21,230 bases of DNA from Oppiella nova (GCA_905397405.1 CAJPVJ010000710.1:1-21230); one strand, 5' to 3'. Shown: positions 1 through 8,781, counted from the first letter of the stretch. Notes: generated by a model not told the origin, from the sequence alone. Made by a program: numbers and translations.

Positions 1-1
1 T

Positions 2-549
2 GTCATTCGTATAGTCCGTCAGTCGTGTTATTCGCAAGACTTGCAAATAATGGCCACATATTTGGTGGACAAGGGGTCAGACCTGAGCTGGTCTTGTGTG
101 GTGAACGGGGATACATATGGCGGGTCCACTGACTCATGTCTGGAGAAGTCTGGATACTTCGTGAGGAGCTGTGAGGACACACTCGTCCAGAGACAGAGAG
201 ACGCCAGAGAAGGCCGCAGTAGTACTGATATCCAGCGAAGGATCTGTTGGTAATGTCTTAAGCAAACTATCGGACTCTTCGTACATAAACTAATTTGCCT
301 ACCCGTCCCATTAGTGCCCTGTTTTTCTATCGCGATTGTATCAGCCGAGTAGTGGTGGACAGGTGTCGCGACCCCTCGCCCACAGCCGTCGACATACTGA
401 TGGGTTCCCGGAAACGGGATCTCACGACCACTTGTCGGGAGTACTCCCGCGACCAGTGCTCCCATTCATATACAACCAAATCATCGCTGATTACAGTCTT
501 ATTAAGTATTGTAATTGCATTCAAAGCTCTCAAATCAAACATATTCTAG
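2..549 (+). CDS. Partial gene for small Cys-rich protein with GPI-anchor-like C-terminus (exons 2-249 and 315-549)
   Basis: I do not recognise the family. A frame is open from base 2 to 249, where a GT (250-251) could start a 65-base intron ending at AG (313-314). The split codon TG|T then reads Cys and joins to the frame ending at the TAA at 547-549. The joined protein of about 160 residues has many cysteines, including a CC pair at the junction followed by FFYRDC, then a hydrophobic C-terminal stretch (SSLITVLLSIVIAF) with a short polar tail. That arrangement resembles a secreted, GPI-anchored extracellular protein. A poly(A) signal AATAAA lies at 596-601, about 47 bases after the stop. The higher GC content compared with the flanking spacer also supports coding. 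The 5' end with any signal peptide lies outside the window. The splice is inferred; without it both pieces would be short unrelated frames. Confidence 0.5.
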
Positions 550-595
550 GACCTTTTTAATTTATTTTATTTAAATGACTATATATTATGCGTGA

Positions 596-601
596 AATAA
601 A
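596..601 (+). promoter_or_regulatory. Poly(A) signal of the partial Cys-rich gene
   Basis: AATAAA lies 47 bases after the stop codon at 547-549, a usual spacing for a short 3' UTR. Confidence 0.5.
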
Positions 602-1690
602 AAAGCAAAACAAAATTTTTTTTATATATAATTATATAATGAATGATAATTGTTATCACATTTTGATTTGTCATAAAGTCTTGGATTTTATTTTTTGTTT
701 TGTTTTTGACTTTTTTGAATGAATTATTATATAAAAATGTTTTACAAAAAACTATTTCTATTTTCTGACACACTTTGAGATAAGAAATTAGTTTTAGCGC
801 CAATTATATGCAATAAGTTTTCTCAACAAAAATGTATTTTTGCACAAAAGTCTATTGGATGTGAATCTCTCGAGTTATATAAGAAATTTTTATCCATATT
901 ATTATTGTATAACTAATTATATATCGATTATATTGAACACAATTTTTTTATGTAGCCTTTTATATGTGATTAACATATTTCCGATGTGTTTGTCATTATT
1001 ACAAACTTTGAAAACAAAAAGTTTTTCAATTAAAAAATTTATTAACTATATACGAGTCGAGTAAACAATAATTTTTCTAGTTATTAACAAAAACTATATG
1101 TTATAATATACAACATTTAATTTTCAATTGATTTGTGCGTAAAATTGAATTATATTATAAGTTTTAACTGTAAAAACTTATGAAAACAACACAAATATTG
1201 AGGTCATTGTAAAAATCACATCATTTTTACACAACAAATAAAATATAATAAAAAACTCTTATTTCTATCGCTTTTCAAAACTTTAAGGCGTTTTGTATTT
1301 TTTGAATTATAATAATAAATACTTCGCGCGACTCGAAGGCCAGGTATGTATAGATATTTGAGGGGAAAAAATACTATTGTATTTCCACTGCAAGTGGTAT
1401 TCAAAGAGATTTATGAGTGAGCGTTAAGATTAAGGTTATATCCATCGAGTGGTATAACCTCTAAAAAATCAACTGTCAGTCCATTTTCAATGCCTAACTT
1501 ATTAACTAAAACTATGAAATGTAAAACAAAAAACTTTTTAAAAACAAAACAAAAGTTTTATACACAAAAAAAGAGTTCATAAAACTTAGCATAAATTAAA
1601 AATGATAATTCTTGTAGACCTGGATACAAATAAGTAAAACTTAATGTACTGGATAAATTTCTACAAAGTTCTAAAACTTGTGAAAGTTTT
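602..1690. other. AT-rich spacer, no gene seen
   Basis: Long A and T runs and only short frames of low-complexity composition. The only local structure I note is a perfect 8-bp stem, AGGTTATA at 1433-1440 pairing with TATAACCT at 1453-1460, with a further CCA/TGG pairing inside it, and a smaller stem CCACT-gca-AGTGG just before it. Confidence 0.7.
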
Positions 1691-1694
1691 TGAA

Positions 1695-1925
1695 CTACCA
1701 GTGCATAGGCGACAGCCCTCTGTCGCACGTGTAGTCTACCAGCGATAGATACTTTGCGATGCAATGCAAAACAGCATGACTTTGCTGTTCATCAATAATG
1801 TCTACACTTATATGAGTCCCAAAACCGACTGACGTATGGTTTGCAATACATTTGTGTTCCCAATGTATACACAATTCAAAGACATCATTGGTTTCCATAT
1901 AATAAACACATGTTTTAAAAGTCAC
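1695..1925 (-). pseudogene. Unrecognised exon-like open segment, possibly a gene remnant
   Basis: This 76-codon minus-strand frame has a more protein-like composition than the AT-rich DNA around it, with several Cys, His and Trp residues and a mixed central part containing HISVDIIDEQQSHAVLHCIA. I cannot assign it to a family. Beyond its TAG stop the same frame soon meets further stops, so it is either a short exon or a remnant of a decayed gene. It lies beside other decayed gene pieces. It may also be a chance frame. Confidence 0.25.
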
Positions 1926-2003
1926 ACAAAAATGTGTTCAAAACTTTGAGTTTATTTCAGCTTTCATTTGAAACAACTCTTTGAAAACCAATTCTAAGAC
2001 ACA

Positions 2004-2482
2004 ATGAGTTCATCGGCGGTGAAGCCGAAGATAAGCACGGATTTCATACGCGGAAAGTCATCGCTGCCGACACCTAAGACCAAACTCAAGACACGGAAGT
2101 CTACGACTTTGCCGTCATCTGAGGACCAGTTGTTTGGCGTCCGGAAGCGTCGCATCGCAAGCGATGGCCAAAGGGATGGACACTAGACTAAGATGCGGAG
2201 GACGAAGAGGATGGTTGACACCGACGGCGACGATAACACTGTGGCCACCAATGAGGACAAAGTGATGATTGAGACGATGTCTGTGTATCGACTGCCGGAA
2301 GGGGTTGTGATGTATGGCTGCGTCCAACAGATCTCGGACTTTGAGCTCAAACTGAGTACAGATCGGCGCACAGATGTCGCGTGAAGTGCGTAAACCTAAT
2401 GGATCTGTTGGTGACCATCGCGTTGAAGAAGTCGGCCCTCGACTCGCCCGCCCTGTCCATCGACGACCTGAAGATCGGTTGA
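2004..2482 (+). pseudogene. RRP5/PDCD11-like N-terminal remnant
   Basis: Two stretches in one frame (2004-2183 and 2187-2381) are separated by a single TAG at 2184-2186. A third coding-like stretch follows in another frame and stops at 2480-2482. The pieces carry a DFIRGKSS segment, a Lys-rich linker, then EGVVMYGCVQQISDFELKLS, and finally ALSIDDLKIG. This order recalls the N-terminus of the ribosome-biogenesis factor RRP5/PDCD11: an FPRGG-type start, a basic linker, a first S1 domain beginning with G-x-x-x-x-G-C-V-x-x-x-x-D-F-E-L, and an S/L-rich link to the next domain. The in-frame stop, the frame shift near 2382 and the missing middle of the S1 domain suggest a decayed or partial copy. 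The family match is from memory of motifs only. An unannotated intron could explain part of the break but not the TAG. Confidence 0.4.
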
Positions 2483-2545
2483 TTGAATTAATTGTATGAC
2501 AAAATGTATTGAATTATAGGACAAATAGGTTTGGGTAGGTTTGGG

Positions 2546-2848
2546 AAGGGCTCACCATTACTGCAATTGGATGGCAACCGGGCGGTCGTCATAGCCATAG
2601 CCGTCTCGAGTGATCACACCATATGAGACGAGGCAAACTTTACAAGAGTTTCAATGTTTATCGATTGGATCCACGATTGCATGGGGTTTGTGCCGCCCAT
2701 ACACGTGGACCCCACGCCCACCAAAGAGGTCAAGGGTGTTGTGAGCCATTCGCACGCCATTCCCCACCAAATGGTTTTGTTCGTTAATTTGGTTGCTTTT
2801 CTGATCAGTATTTTCATTGCAAACAAATTAGTGTTTATTATTATATAA
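2546..2848 (+). pseudogene. C-terminal piece of a trypsin-like (S1A) serine protease with hydrophobic tail
   Basis: In one frame from 2546 the reading is KGSPLLQLDGNRAVVIAIAV, then after the TGA at 2624-2626 DEANFTRVSMFIDWIHDCMG. The first part matches the segment after the catalytic serine motif (GDSGxPL) of S1A proteases, and the second is the typical C-terminal FTRVSxxxDWI motif. The GDSG motif itself is not intact: K-G-S-P stands where G-D-S-G-x-P is expected, so either an exon border or decay is present. The in-frame TGA supports a pseudogene. After DWI there is a Pro-rich linker and a hydrophobic run (2768-2845), as in membrane- or GPI-anchored trypsin-like proteases. The remainder of the protease, with His and Asp of the triad, is not in the window. 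Confidence 0.5.
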
Positions 2849-3400
2849 CTTATATATTGAGTCTATTTTATAGACATTACATTCAATTCTTTATATTCCT
2901 TATTCTCTATTATAGAAAATTCTAATATTTTAATTCAATAAACTCTATAATAATTATAATGATTGTCGTAAACTAATATTATTGCAATTAACACAGTGTC
3001 CAGTGAAGGACTACTCAAAACATAGTAACAGTTAATACAGGATTTGGAAACATTTTAATCCAATAGTTTGATGTATTAACAAACTTTTTAAATGATTTTT
3101 AATTAAAATCAATTGACATTTATTTCTACCGGTAATGCAAATAGAGTTTAAGTAAACGTTTGGTATTTTTAGGTAATCACAAAACAAAGTTTAAATAAAT
3201 TCTTTAATAATTAAATTTCTATTCAAAAGGCATTTACAGTAAATTCGTATATAAATAGCAATTCGTAATAAAATTCATATAAAATTAACAAATATTATCA
3301 AAACCAGCATTTAATGAGACTATAAGTCATGGCATTCACAGCGCTATTGCATGTAATGCTAACTCTATTTGATCCCAAAATCGGTGACTTCTTCAGCGAC
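2849..3400. other. AT-rich spacer, no gene seen
   Basis: Very AT-rich, with no frame of protein-like composition. It must contain the 3' end of the F-box gene transcribed from the other side; a minus-strand AATAAA (TTTATT on the plus strand) occurs near 3119-3124. Confidence 0.6.
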
Positions 3401-5014
3401 TCAAAAGTGAAGCAAACGATTAATGAAAGGCTTTTCGTTGATCACGACGTTTGCCATCGAATGGGGCGTCGATTTGAGCGCCGATTCCAAGTCGAGTCGA
3501 TCGCCAATTCCCAGAAACGAGAACCGGAAGAATGTCTTGGGATTGGCCACCGCTTTGGCGACCAACGCCTCGATCGTGCGTTCAGTGATATTCACTCGAT
3601 TCCAGCAATGGATTTGTCGCAAATGGCGGCACTCGTCGATCACCCGAATGAGTCCCGAGTCGGTGATCGACTTCAACGTCTTGAACTCGGGTTCGCCGAA
3701 ACAGCTGATCACCAGAGTCTGCAGCGATTGGACGCGCGATATATACGCCAACGCTTTGTCCGTAATCTCATCCTTCGTGCGGATCAGTAGATGTCTTAAG
3801 CGCGGGAACAGGCGGTCGATGTCGACGAAGAACTCGTCGTTGATTTGATGCGAATTGAGCTCCAAATGGGTTAAGTGGCGGCACTTCCGGAGGCACTCGT
3901 TGGACAGCTTGTCGTTGGGGTACGTCTTGTCGCTGAAGTGCGTGATATCGAAGCGAAGCCGCCGTAAGGACTGGAACTCACGGAAGCCTTCGAAGCAGTT
4001 CTTCGTGTTAAACGAGTCGCTCGTCTCGAACTCGAAGGCGAATGTCTTCAGCGACCGACAGCTCTCGGCGATCATTGCCAACGATTTGGCCAAACACTGG
4101 CCTAAAGTGTCGTAATGTCCGCAATACACGAACAACACCTCCAGCTCTTTGAGTTGCGATACTTTGCGCAGCACTTGATTCGTGGATAACGTGGTCTTCA
4201 TGTAGAGCCTGATGTCCAGGTGAGTTAGTTTGGGACACTCCGTGATGAACGTGTCCAACAGGTCCATGTCCTCCACGCCATAAACCGTTAGTTTCGTCAC
4301 ATTCTTGACGAGTAGAGTGCGGTCGACGGCGAAGAGGTTCTCGAAGTAGACGTTCGTTACGCTCGCGAGGTTTGGACACAACCCGATCAGCAGACGCGCC
4401 GCAAACATGTCCGTCGAGTAGAGGAACTCCACGTGCCGTAAGTGACGGCCAAACTTGAGGCCAAAGGCCTGTATGGCTGTCGCCGAGCAGTCGCTTAAGT
4501 CGAAGCGAATGGTCCGCAGCCGAAGACAGCACCGGGTGATGGCGTTCAACACATCCGAGTCGTTATCGATATGTTGTTTACCGAAACAGATGTCCGATAT
4601 CTGGGGGAACGTCTGCAACACTTTGGCGAACGGCGCGATACGCACAGTATGTATGGCCTGACGCCTGTCGACCGTCGCGTCGGATCCGCTCGTGTCGTCC
4701 GACGGGCGCAGAAGTGTCGGCCAATTGTGGCGATCGTCGGCACAGTCGGCGTCCACGCGAAGGCACCGCTGCTGAGGCCACAGACGCCGCAGACAGCGCT
4801 GGAACTGACGACAGACACCGGTGTAGCGGATCTTGTCGTCGATGGGCAGCCACTGGAGGACGAGTTCGCACAAGTCGTCGCACATACCGGCGCTGAACGC
4901 GTAGCACGTCTTCGGCGGCCGATCGCCAACGGGCCGTCCATACGGTGGGTCACTGGCGGCGCCGCCAATCCCTTCCGCGGTGTCCATCGGTTTTAAGCGC
5001 TTCTTATACGACAT
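3401..5014 (-). CDS. F-box and leucine-rich repeat protein
   Basis: An intronless 537-residue frame starts at the ATG at 5012-5014 and ends at 3401. Residues about 46-85 form an F-box (DDLCELVLQWLPIDDKIRYT followed by VCRQFQRCL), preceded by a short disordered Pro/Gly-rich leader. From about residue 130 to 500 come degenerate leucine-rich repeats of the RNI type, with recurring CxxLxxLxL patterns such as CPKLTHLDIRLY and CRHLTHLELNSH. F-box/LRR proteins bind Skp1 through the F-box and substrates through the LRR, as adaptors of SCF ubiquitin ligases. That role follows from the family; the substrate cannot be told from sequence. Codon composition is clearly more GC-rich than the flanks. I keep the first ATG, but Met10 is also possible. 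I cannot assign a specific FBXL orthologue. Confidence 0.85.
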   Translation of the reverse strand: MSYKKRLKPMDTAEGIGGAASDPPYGRPVGDRPPKTCYAFSAGMCDDLCELVLQWLPIDDKIRYTGVCRQFQRCLRRLWPQQRCLRVDADCADDRHNWPTLLRPSDDTSGSDATVDRRQAIHTVRIAPFAKVLQTFPQISDICFGKQHIDNDSDVLNAITRCCLRLRTIRFDLSDCSATAIQAFGLKFGRHLRHVEFLYSTDMFAARLLIGLCPNLASVTNVYFENLFAVDRTLLVKNVTKLTVYGVEDMDLLDTFITECPKLTHLDIRLYMKTTLSTNQVLRKVSQLKELEVLFVYCGHYDTLGQCLAKSLAMIAESCRSLKTFAFEFETSDSFNTKNCFEGFREFQSLRRLRFDITHFSDKTYPNDKLSNECLRKCRHLTHLELNSHQINDEFFVDIDRLFPRLRHLLIRTKDEITDKALAYISRVQSLQTLVISCFGEPEFKTLKSITDSGLIRVIDECRHLRQIHCWNRVNITERTIEALVAKAVANPKTFFRFSFLGIGDRLDLESALKSTPHSMANVVINEKPFINRLLHF

Positions 5015-5532
5015 CTCACGCGAAGAACCGGATCCCTGGCGAAGACATACAACGGTTTAAAAGTCTTTGCAAACAGCGATTCAAATGTTTTGTGTTTATT
5101 ATCCGATGGATCACATCATTGCACTCATATGTATGGGTCGACACACATATGCTGTGACATTGGACAGTGAGTTAGGGGGTGGGGTGTGGGCGGGGAGTTG
5201 CCGTATATTTAGTATACAATGGAGGCTCATAAACGTGCGATAAGACTAGAGTAGTGTTACGATGCCAGTGAATGGCCCCATAGTACTGGCAGTATTAAGT
5301 TTACGTGCACTGTACTGACAAGTTTACATAACACACAAACTTGCAAAACATATCACATGCACATACATTATCTGTGCATTACATTAGCTCACAATTGCAT
5401 AATTAATTTTAAAAAGTTTCCAACACTTGTATGCGTTTATATTACTATAATATATAGTTTATATTATAAACTTTATAACCGTAAGTACATTTGAATGTGA
5501 GTTTATAAGCGGCGGCACAGGTAGGGTATGTC

Positions 5533-5651
5533 GTCTACGGCCATATTACGTTGAAAGCACCGGTAGACTCATCAGATCACCGAAGTTAAGCTCCCGAGAG
5601 CCCGGTTAGTACTTGGGAGGTCTCCACCTGGGAATACCCGGTCGATTAGAC
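5533..5651 (+). rRNA. 5S rRNA-like gene, copy A
   Basis: The 119-base segment starts GTCTACGGCCATA and carries the 5S landmarks in order: GAAAGCACCGG, CAGATCACCGAAGTTAAGC (internal box A region), GGTTAGTACTTGGGAGG (box C region) and CCTGGGAATACCCGG. It ends GATTAGAC, which pairs with GTCTA at the 5' end. A run of seven T follows at once (5652-5658), as in a Pol III terminator. Odd points are extra bases in the GGTAGACTC loop and a short helix I, only about five pairs before a mismatch. It may be a divergent functional 5S gene or a young 5S pseudogene. Confidence 0.75.
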
Positions 5652-5658
5652 TTTTTTT
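5652..5658 (+). terminator. Pol III T-run terminator of 5S copy A
   Basis: Seven T residues directly follow the 3' end of the 5S-like gene. Confidence 0.6.
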
Positions 5659-6240
5659 CAAATTATTTTTTTTAAAAAACTTTTTAAGTATGTTTTGGTT
5701 ATAAAGTTACCTGTTGGGAGTTTCATAATGGTATTTCTCACATTAAATTAAAATACACGGACTATAAACCACTCATTCAATACTTAGTTACAGTAATAGC
5801 ATTATTTTGATTTTAAAAACCTTTGGCAATTATTCTTACACATAGACTTTTGTCGAAAACTTTTGATAAACTTTTGTTTCAAACATTAGGGACACCGATA
5901 TTGTAAAAACTTTTATCGCGATTCATTTTCAATTTGCGAACACTTTGATTTCAATTGAAATATGATTTTTATTTTTGATTTAATTTTATATACATGTAGG
6001 TACATACAGTACTGTATATATACCTGGAGTTACAAAGATTTTAAACAATAATTTATTAGAAAATGTGTTTATAAAATGCTATAAAATAATAACATGTCAT
6101 AAGTTAGTGGTAATAGACTCATTAATTGTTTCAACCTTGTTATTAAAATCCATATGTTTAGTGATATTGAATTGGTAGAGTTTAATGGAAAATCAGTTTT
6201 AATAACCAATTAAATAGCTATTAATGAAACTTAATGCCAT

Positions 6241-6447
6241 TTACAGTACTGTATAAGTTATGGAAAACTGGTGCTATAATAATAATGTGTTTTAAATTGT
6301 TTACATTTTCGTTACTTTTAATTAGTATTCAATACTCAATGGCGAGAAAAATACATTCTTCTGGTTATCATAAAGTTGATGAAGAATATCAATACAGAAG
6401 TGATTGTTAGCAATGGATAACTCAATATTGTTTTCAACTGATCTGCC
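6241..6447 (+). pseudogene. Serpin copy A, broken after the signal peptide by an inverted segment
   Basis: From 6241 to 6333 the sequence follows the start of the intact serpin gene (7467-7559), including the ATG at 6285 and the hydrophobic signal peptide codons. At 6335-6447 it turns into the reverse complement of 7568-7680, the N-terminal part of the mature serpin. Directly after 6447 the next duplication unit begins. No reactive-centre loop or C-terminal half is present in this copy, so it cannot make a serpin. Confidence 0.85.
6335..6447 (-). repeat. 113-bp inverted copy of serpin codons
   Basis: This is the reverse complement of 7568-7680 with at most a single difference that I see (GATGAAG here against the complement of CTTCACC). 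It sits exactly at the border between duplication copies A and B. Confidence 0.9.
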
Positions 6448-6759
6448 GTACATTTAGTATACAATGGAGGCTCATAAACGTGCGATAAGACTAGAGTAGT
6501 GTTACGATGCCAGGGAATGGCCCCATAGTACTGGCAGTGTTAAGTTTACGTGCACTGTACTGACAAGTTTACATAACACACAAACTTGCAAAACATATCA
6601 CATGCACATACATTAGCTGTGCATTACATTAGCTCACAATTGCATAATTAATTTTAAAAAGTTTCCAACACTTGTATGCGTTTATAGTATAAAGTAAACT
6701 TTATAACCGTAAGTACATTGAATGCGAGTTTATAAGCTGCGGCACAGGTAGGGTATGTC

Positions 6760-6879
6760 GTCTACGGCCATATTACGTTGAAAGCACCGGTAGACTCGTC
6801 AGATCACCGAAGTTAAGCACCCGATAGCCCCGGTTAGTACCTGGGAGGTCTCCACCTGGGAATACCCGGTTGATTAGAC
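6760..6879 (+). rRNA. 5S rRNA-like gene, copy B
   Basis: This 120-base segment has the same landmarks as copy A: GTCTACGGCCATA start, CAGATCACCGAAGTTAAGC, GGTTAGTACCTGGGAGG and CCTGGGAATACCCGG, ending GATTAGAC with a T-run from 6880. It differs from copy A at several sites, including one added C in CCCCGG and changes in both internal control regions (AAGCACCCGATAG, TAGTACCTGG). These changes suggest that at least one copy is drifting and may be a pseudogene. Confidence 0.7.
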
Positions 6880-6887
6880 TTTTTTTT
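6880..6887 (+). terminator. Pol III T-run terminator of 5S copy B
   Basis: An uninterrupted run of eight T residues begins directly after the GATTAGAC end of the 5S-like gene. Confidence 0.6.
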
Positions 6888-7459
6888 GTGCAAATTTTTT
6901 ATTATTTTTTATAACTTTTTAAGTGTGTTTTAGTTATAAAGTTACCTGTTGGGAGTTTTATAATGGTATTTCTCACATTAAATTAAAATATACAAACTAT
7001 AAACCACTCATTCAATAGTACGGTACAGTAATAGCATTATTTTGATTAACAAACTTTGACAACTATTCTTACACATAAACTTTTGTCGAAAACTTTTGAT
7101 AAACTTTTGTTTCAAACATTAGGGACACCGAAATTGTAAAAACTTACCACGGTTCATTGTCAATTTGCGAACACTTTGAATTCAATTGAAATATGATTTC
7201 TATTTTTGATTTAATTTTATATACATGTAGGTACATATACCTGAAGTTACAAAGATTTTAAAAATAGTTTATTAGAAAAATGTGTTTATATAATGCTATA
7301 AAATAATAACATGCCGTAAGTTAGTGGTAATAATACTATTAATACTCATTAATTGTTTCAACCTTGTTATTAAAATCCATATGTTTAGTGGTATTGAATT
7401 GGTAGAGTTTAATGGAAAATCAGTTTTAAAACCAATTAAATAGCTATTAATGAAACTTA

Positions 7460-8728
7460 ATGCCATTTACAGTACTGTATAAGTTATGGAAAACTGGTGC
7501 TATAATAATAATGTGTTTTAAATTGTTTACATTTTCGTTACTTTTAATTAGTATTCAATCCTTGAATGGCAGATCAGTTGAAAACAATATTGAGTTATCC
7601 ATTGCTAACAATCACTTCTGTATTGATATTCTTCACCAACTTTATGATAACCAGAAGAATGTATTTTTCTCGCCATTGAGTATATCCATAGCGTTCGCGA
7701 TGCTATATACGGGCGCAAGGGGTGAGACATCACGGGAACTACACTCTGGGTTAGGCTATGACTTGATAAGACTGTCTGACCGGGAAATCATTGAGCAGTT
7801 TGCAGAAATAATAGCCCAAATCAATGACAAATCAATACTAAAATCATATGAACTCAACATTGCCAACAAAATTGTCACTAAAAAGGGATTTCAGATCTTT
7901 GACTCTTATCAACAAAGTTTGAAAAAGTATTTCAATTCAAGAATCGATTCCTTAGACTTGATCTCCAATCCGGAAGCCATTAGAGATTCAATCAATCATT
8001 GGGTCGCAAAACAAACTAACGATAAAATTGAGGAAATACTGCCCTTACCTCTGGACCCGACCACTCGTATAGTTATATTGAGTGTCATTTACTTTAAGGG
8101 TTTGTTTGCCACAAAGTTTATCAAAAGCTCGACTCGAGAGGAACCCTTCTTCACCGGTGAACTCAAGGGACAGATGTCGTTGAAGACACCAATGATGAAA
8201 AGGAAAGGTATCTTCAATTACACGGAAATACTAGAACTCGACTGCAAACTTCTGGAGATACCCTATTCGGGTGATGATCTCAGTCTATACATAGCGCTTC
8301 CCAATCAACAACAAGGACTCTCAACATTGAACTCTAAATTAAACGATTTTAAGATCATTGAGAAGGCTATCCGTCGACTATATCCCATAGAAGTGGTGGT
8401 AACGGTTCCCAAATTCAGAGCTGAGGCCTCGTACTCATTGAAGCAACTGCTGATGACTTTAGGCGTTAATAAAGTTTTCACAGAAGATGGAAATCTGAGT
8501 GGAATCGACAGCCAGAACAGTCTATACGTGTCTGAAGTTATACATAAGGCTTACATAGATGTGAATGAAGAGGGGACCGAAGCGGCCGCCGCCACTGCCT
8601 TCAAAATAATGACCAAATCCGCTAAATCTAAACCAAATGTCTTCAAAGCCGACCACCCATTCATGTATTTCATCAGAGATAACAACAACGGAATGGTATT
8701 ATTTGCTGGATATATGAATAAACCATAA
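7460..8728 (+). CDS. Secreted serpin (serine protease inhibitor)
   Basis: An intronless frame of 422 codons. The likely start is the second Met (7511, residue 18), which opens a clean signal peptide (MCFKLFTFSLLLISIQSLNG) and leaves a 405-residue preprotein, the usual serpin size. The body has serpin landmarks: NVFFSPLSISIAFAMLYTGARGET, VIYFKGLFATKF, and the C-terminal HPFMYFIRD and VLFAGYMNKP. The hinge EEGTEAAAATA is the inhibitory consensus, so an active inhibitor is expected. Counting as in antithrombin, with matching spacing to the HPF motif, P14 is Thr373, P1 is Lys386 and P1' is Ser387. A P1 Lys predicts trypsin-like targets; this last step is inference. The gene follows duplication copy B, and an AATAAA at 8776-8781 gives a 3' UTR of about 50 bases. 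A truncated relative lies downstream. Confidence 0.95.
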   Translation: MPFTVLYKLWKTGAIIIMCFKLFTFSLLLISIQSLNGRSVENNIELSIANNHFCIDILHQLYDNQKNVFFSPLSISIAFAMLYTGARGETSRELHSGLGYDLIRLSDREIIEQFAEIIAQINDKSILKSYELNIANKIVTKKGFQIFDSYQQSLKKYFNSRIDSLDLISNPEAIRDSINHWVAKQTNDKIEEILPLPLDPTTRIVILSVIYFKGLFATKFIKSSTREEPFFTGELKGQMSLKTPMMKRKGIFNYTEILELDCKLLEIPYSGDDLSLYIALPNQQQGLSTLNSKLNDFKIIEKAIRRLYPIEVVVTVPKFRAEASYSLKQLLMTLGVNKVFTEDGNLSGIDSQNSLYVSEVIHKAYIDVNEEGTEAAAATAFKIMTKSAKSKPNVFKADHPFMYFIRDNNNGMVLFAGYMNKP

Positions 8729-8775
8729 ATTGCACTCAAATCTCATTAAAAAACTAATCATTTATTCATTCAATT

Positions 8776-8781
8776 AATAAA
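8776..8781 (+). promoter_or_regulatory. Poly(A) signal of the serpin gene
   Basis: AATAAA about 50 bases after the serpin TAA stop. Confidence 0.55.

Larger units (their letters stand above)
5201..6333 (+). repeat. Tandem duplication, copy A (5S-like gene plus serpin 5' end)
   Basis: This 1,133-base unit recurs at 6446-7559 with high but imperfect identity over its whole length. Differences are scattered substitutions and small indels, for example a stretch near 6009-6022 absent from copy B. The unit includes a conserved upstream region, a 5S rRNA-like gene, an AT-rich middle and the serpin promoter plus signal-peptide codons. The duplicate ends within the serpin signal peptide region, where copy A changes into an inverted segment. 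Confidence 0.9.
6446..7559 (+). repeat. Tandem duplication, copy B (5S-like gene plus serpin 5' end)
   Basis: Matches copy A (5201-6333) throughout, and its serpin end continues into the complete serpin reading frame. It is slightly shorter than copy A because of small deletions. Confidence 0.9.

Noticed and set aside
28-465. A 145-codon minus-strand frame at the left end
   Set aside because: The plus strand gives a phase-consistent spliced frame with a Cys pattern, an anchor-like tail and a poly(A) signal; the minus frame has none of these.
579-1064. Short frames rich in Ile, Tyr, Phe and Lys
   Set aside because: Composition is that of random AT-rich DNA.
4008-4996. Several long frames overlapping the F-box gene on both strands (up to 174 codons)
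   Set aside because: They are shadows of the GC-rich F-box/LRR coding sequence, Arg/Ser-rich and without recognisable domains.
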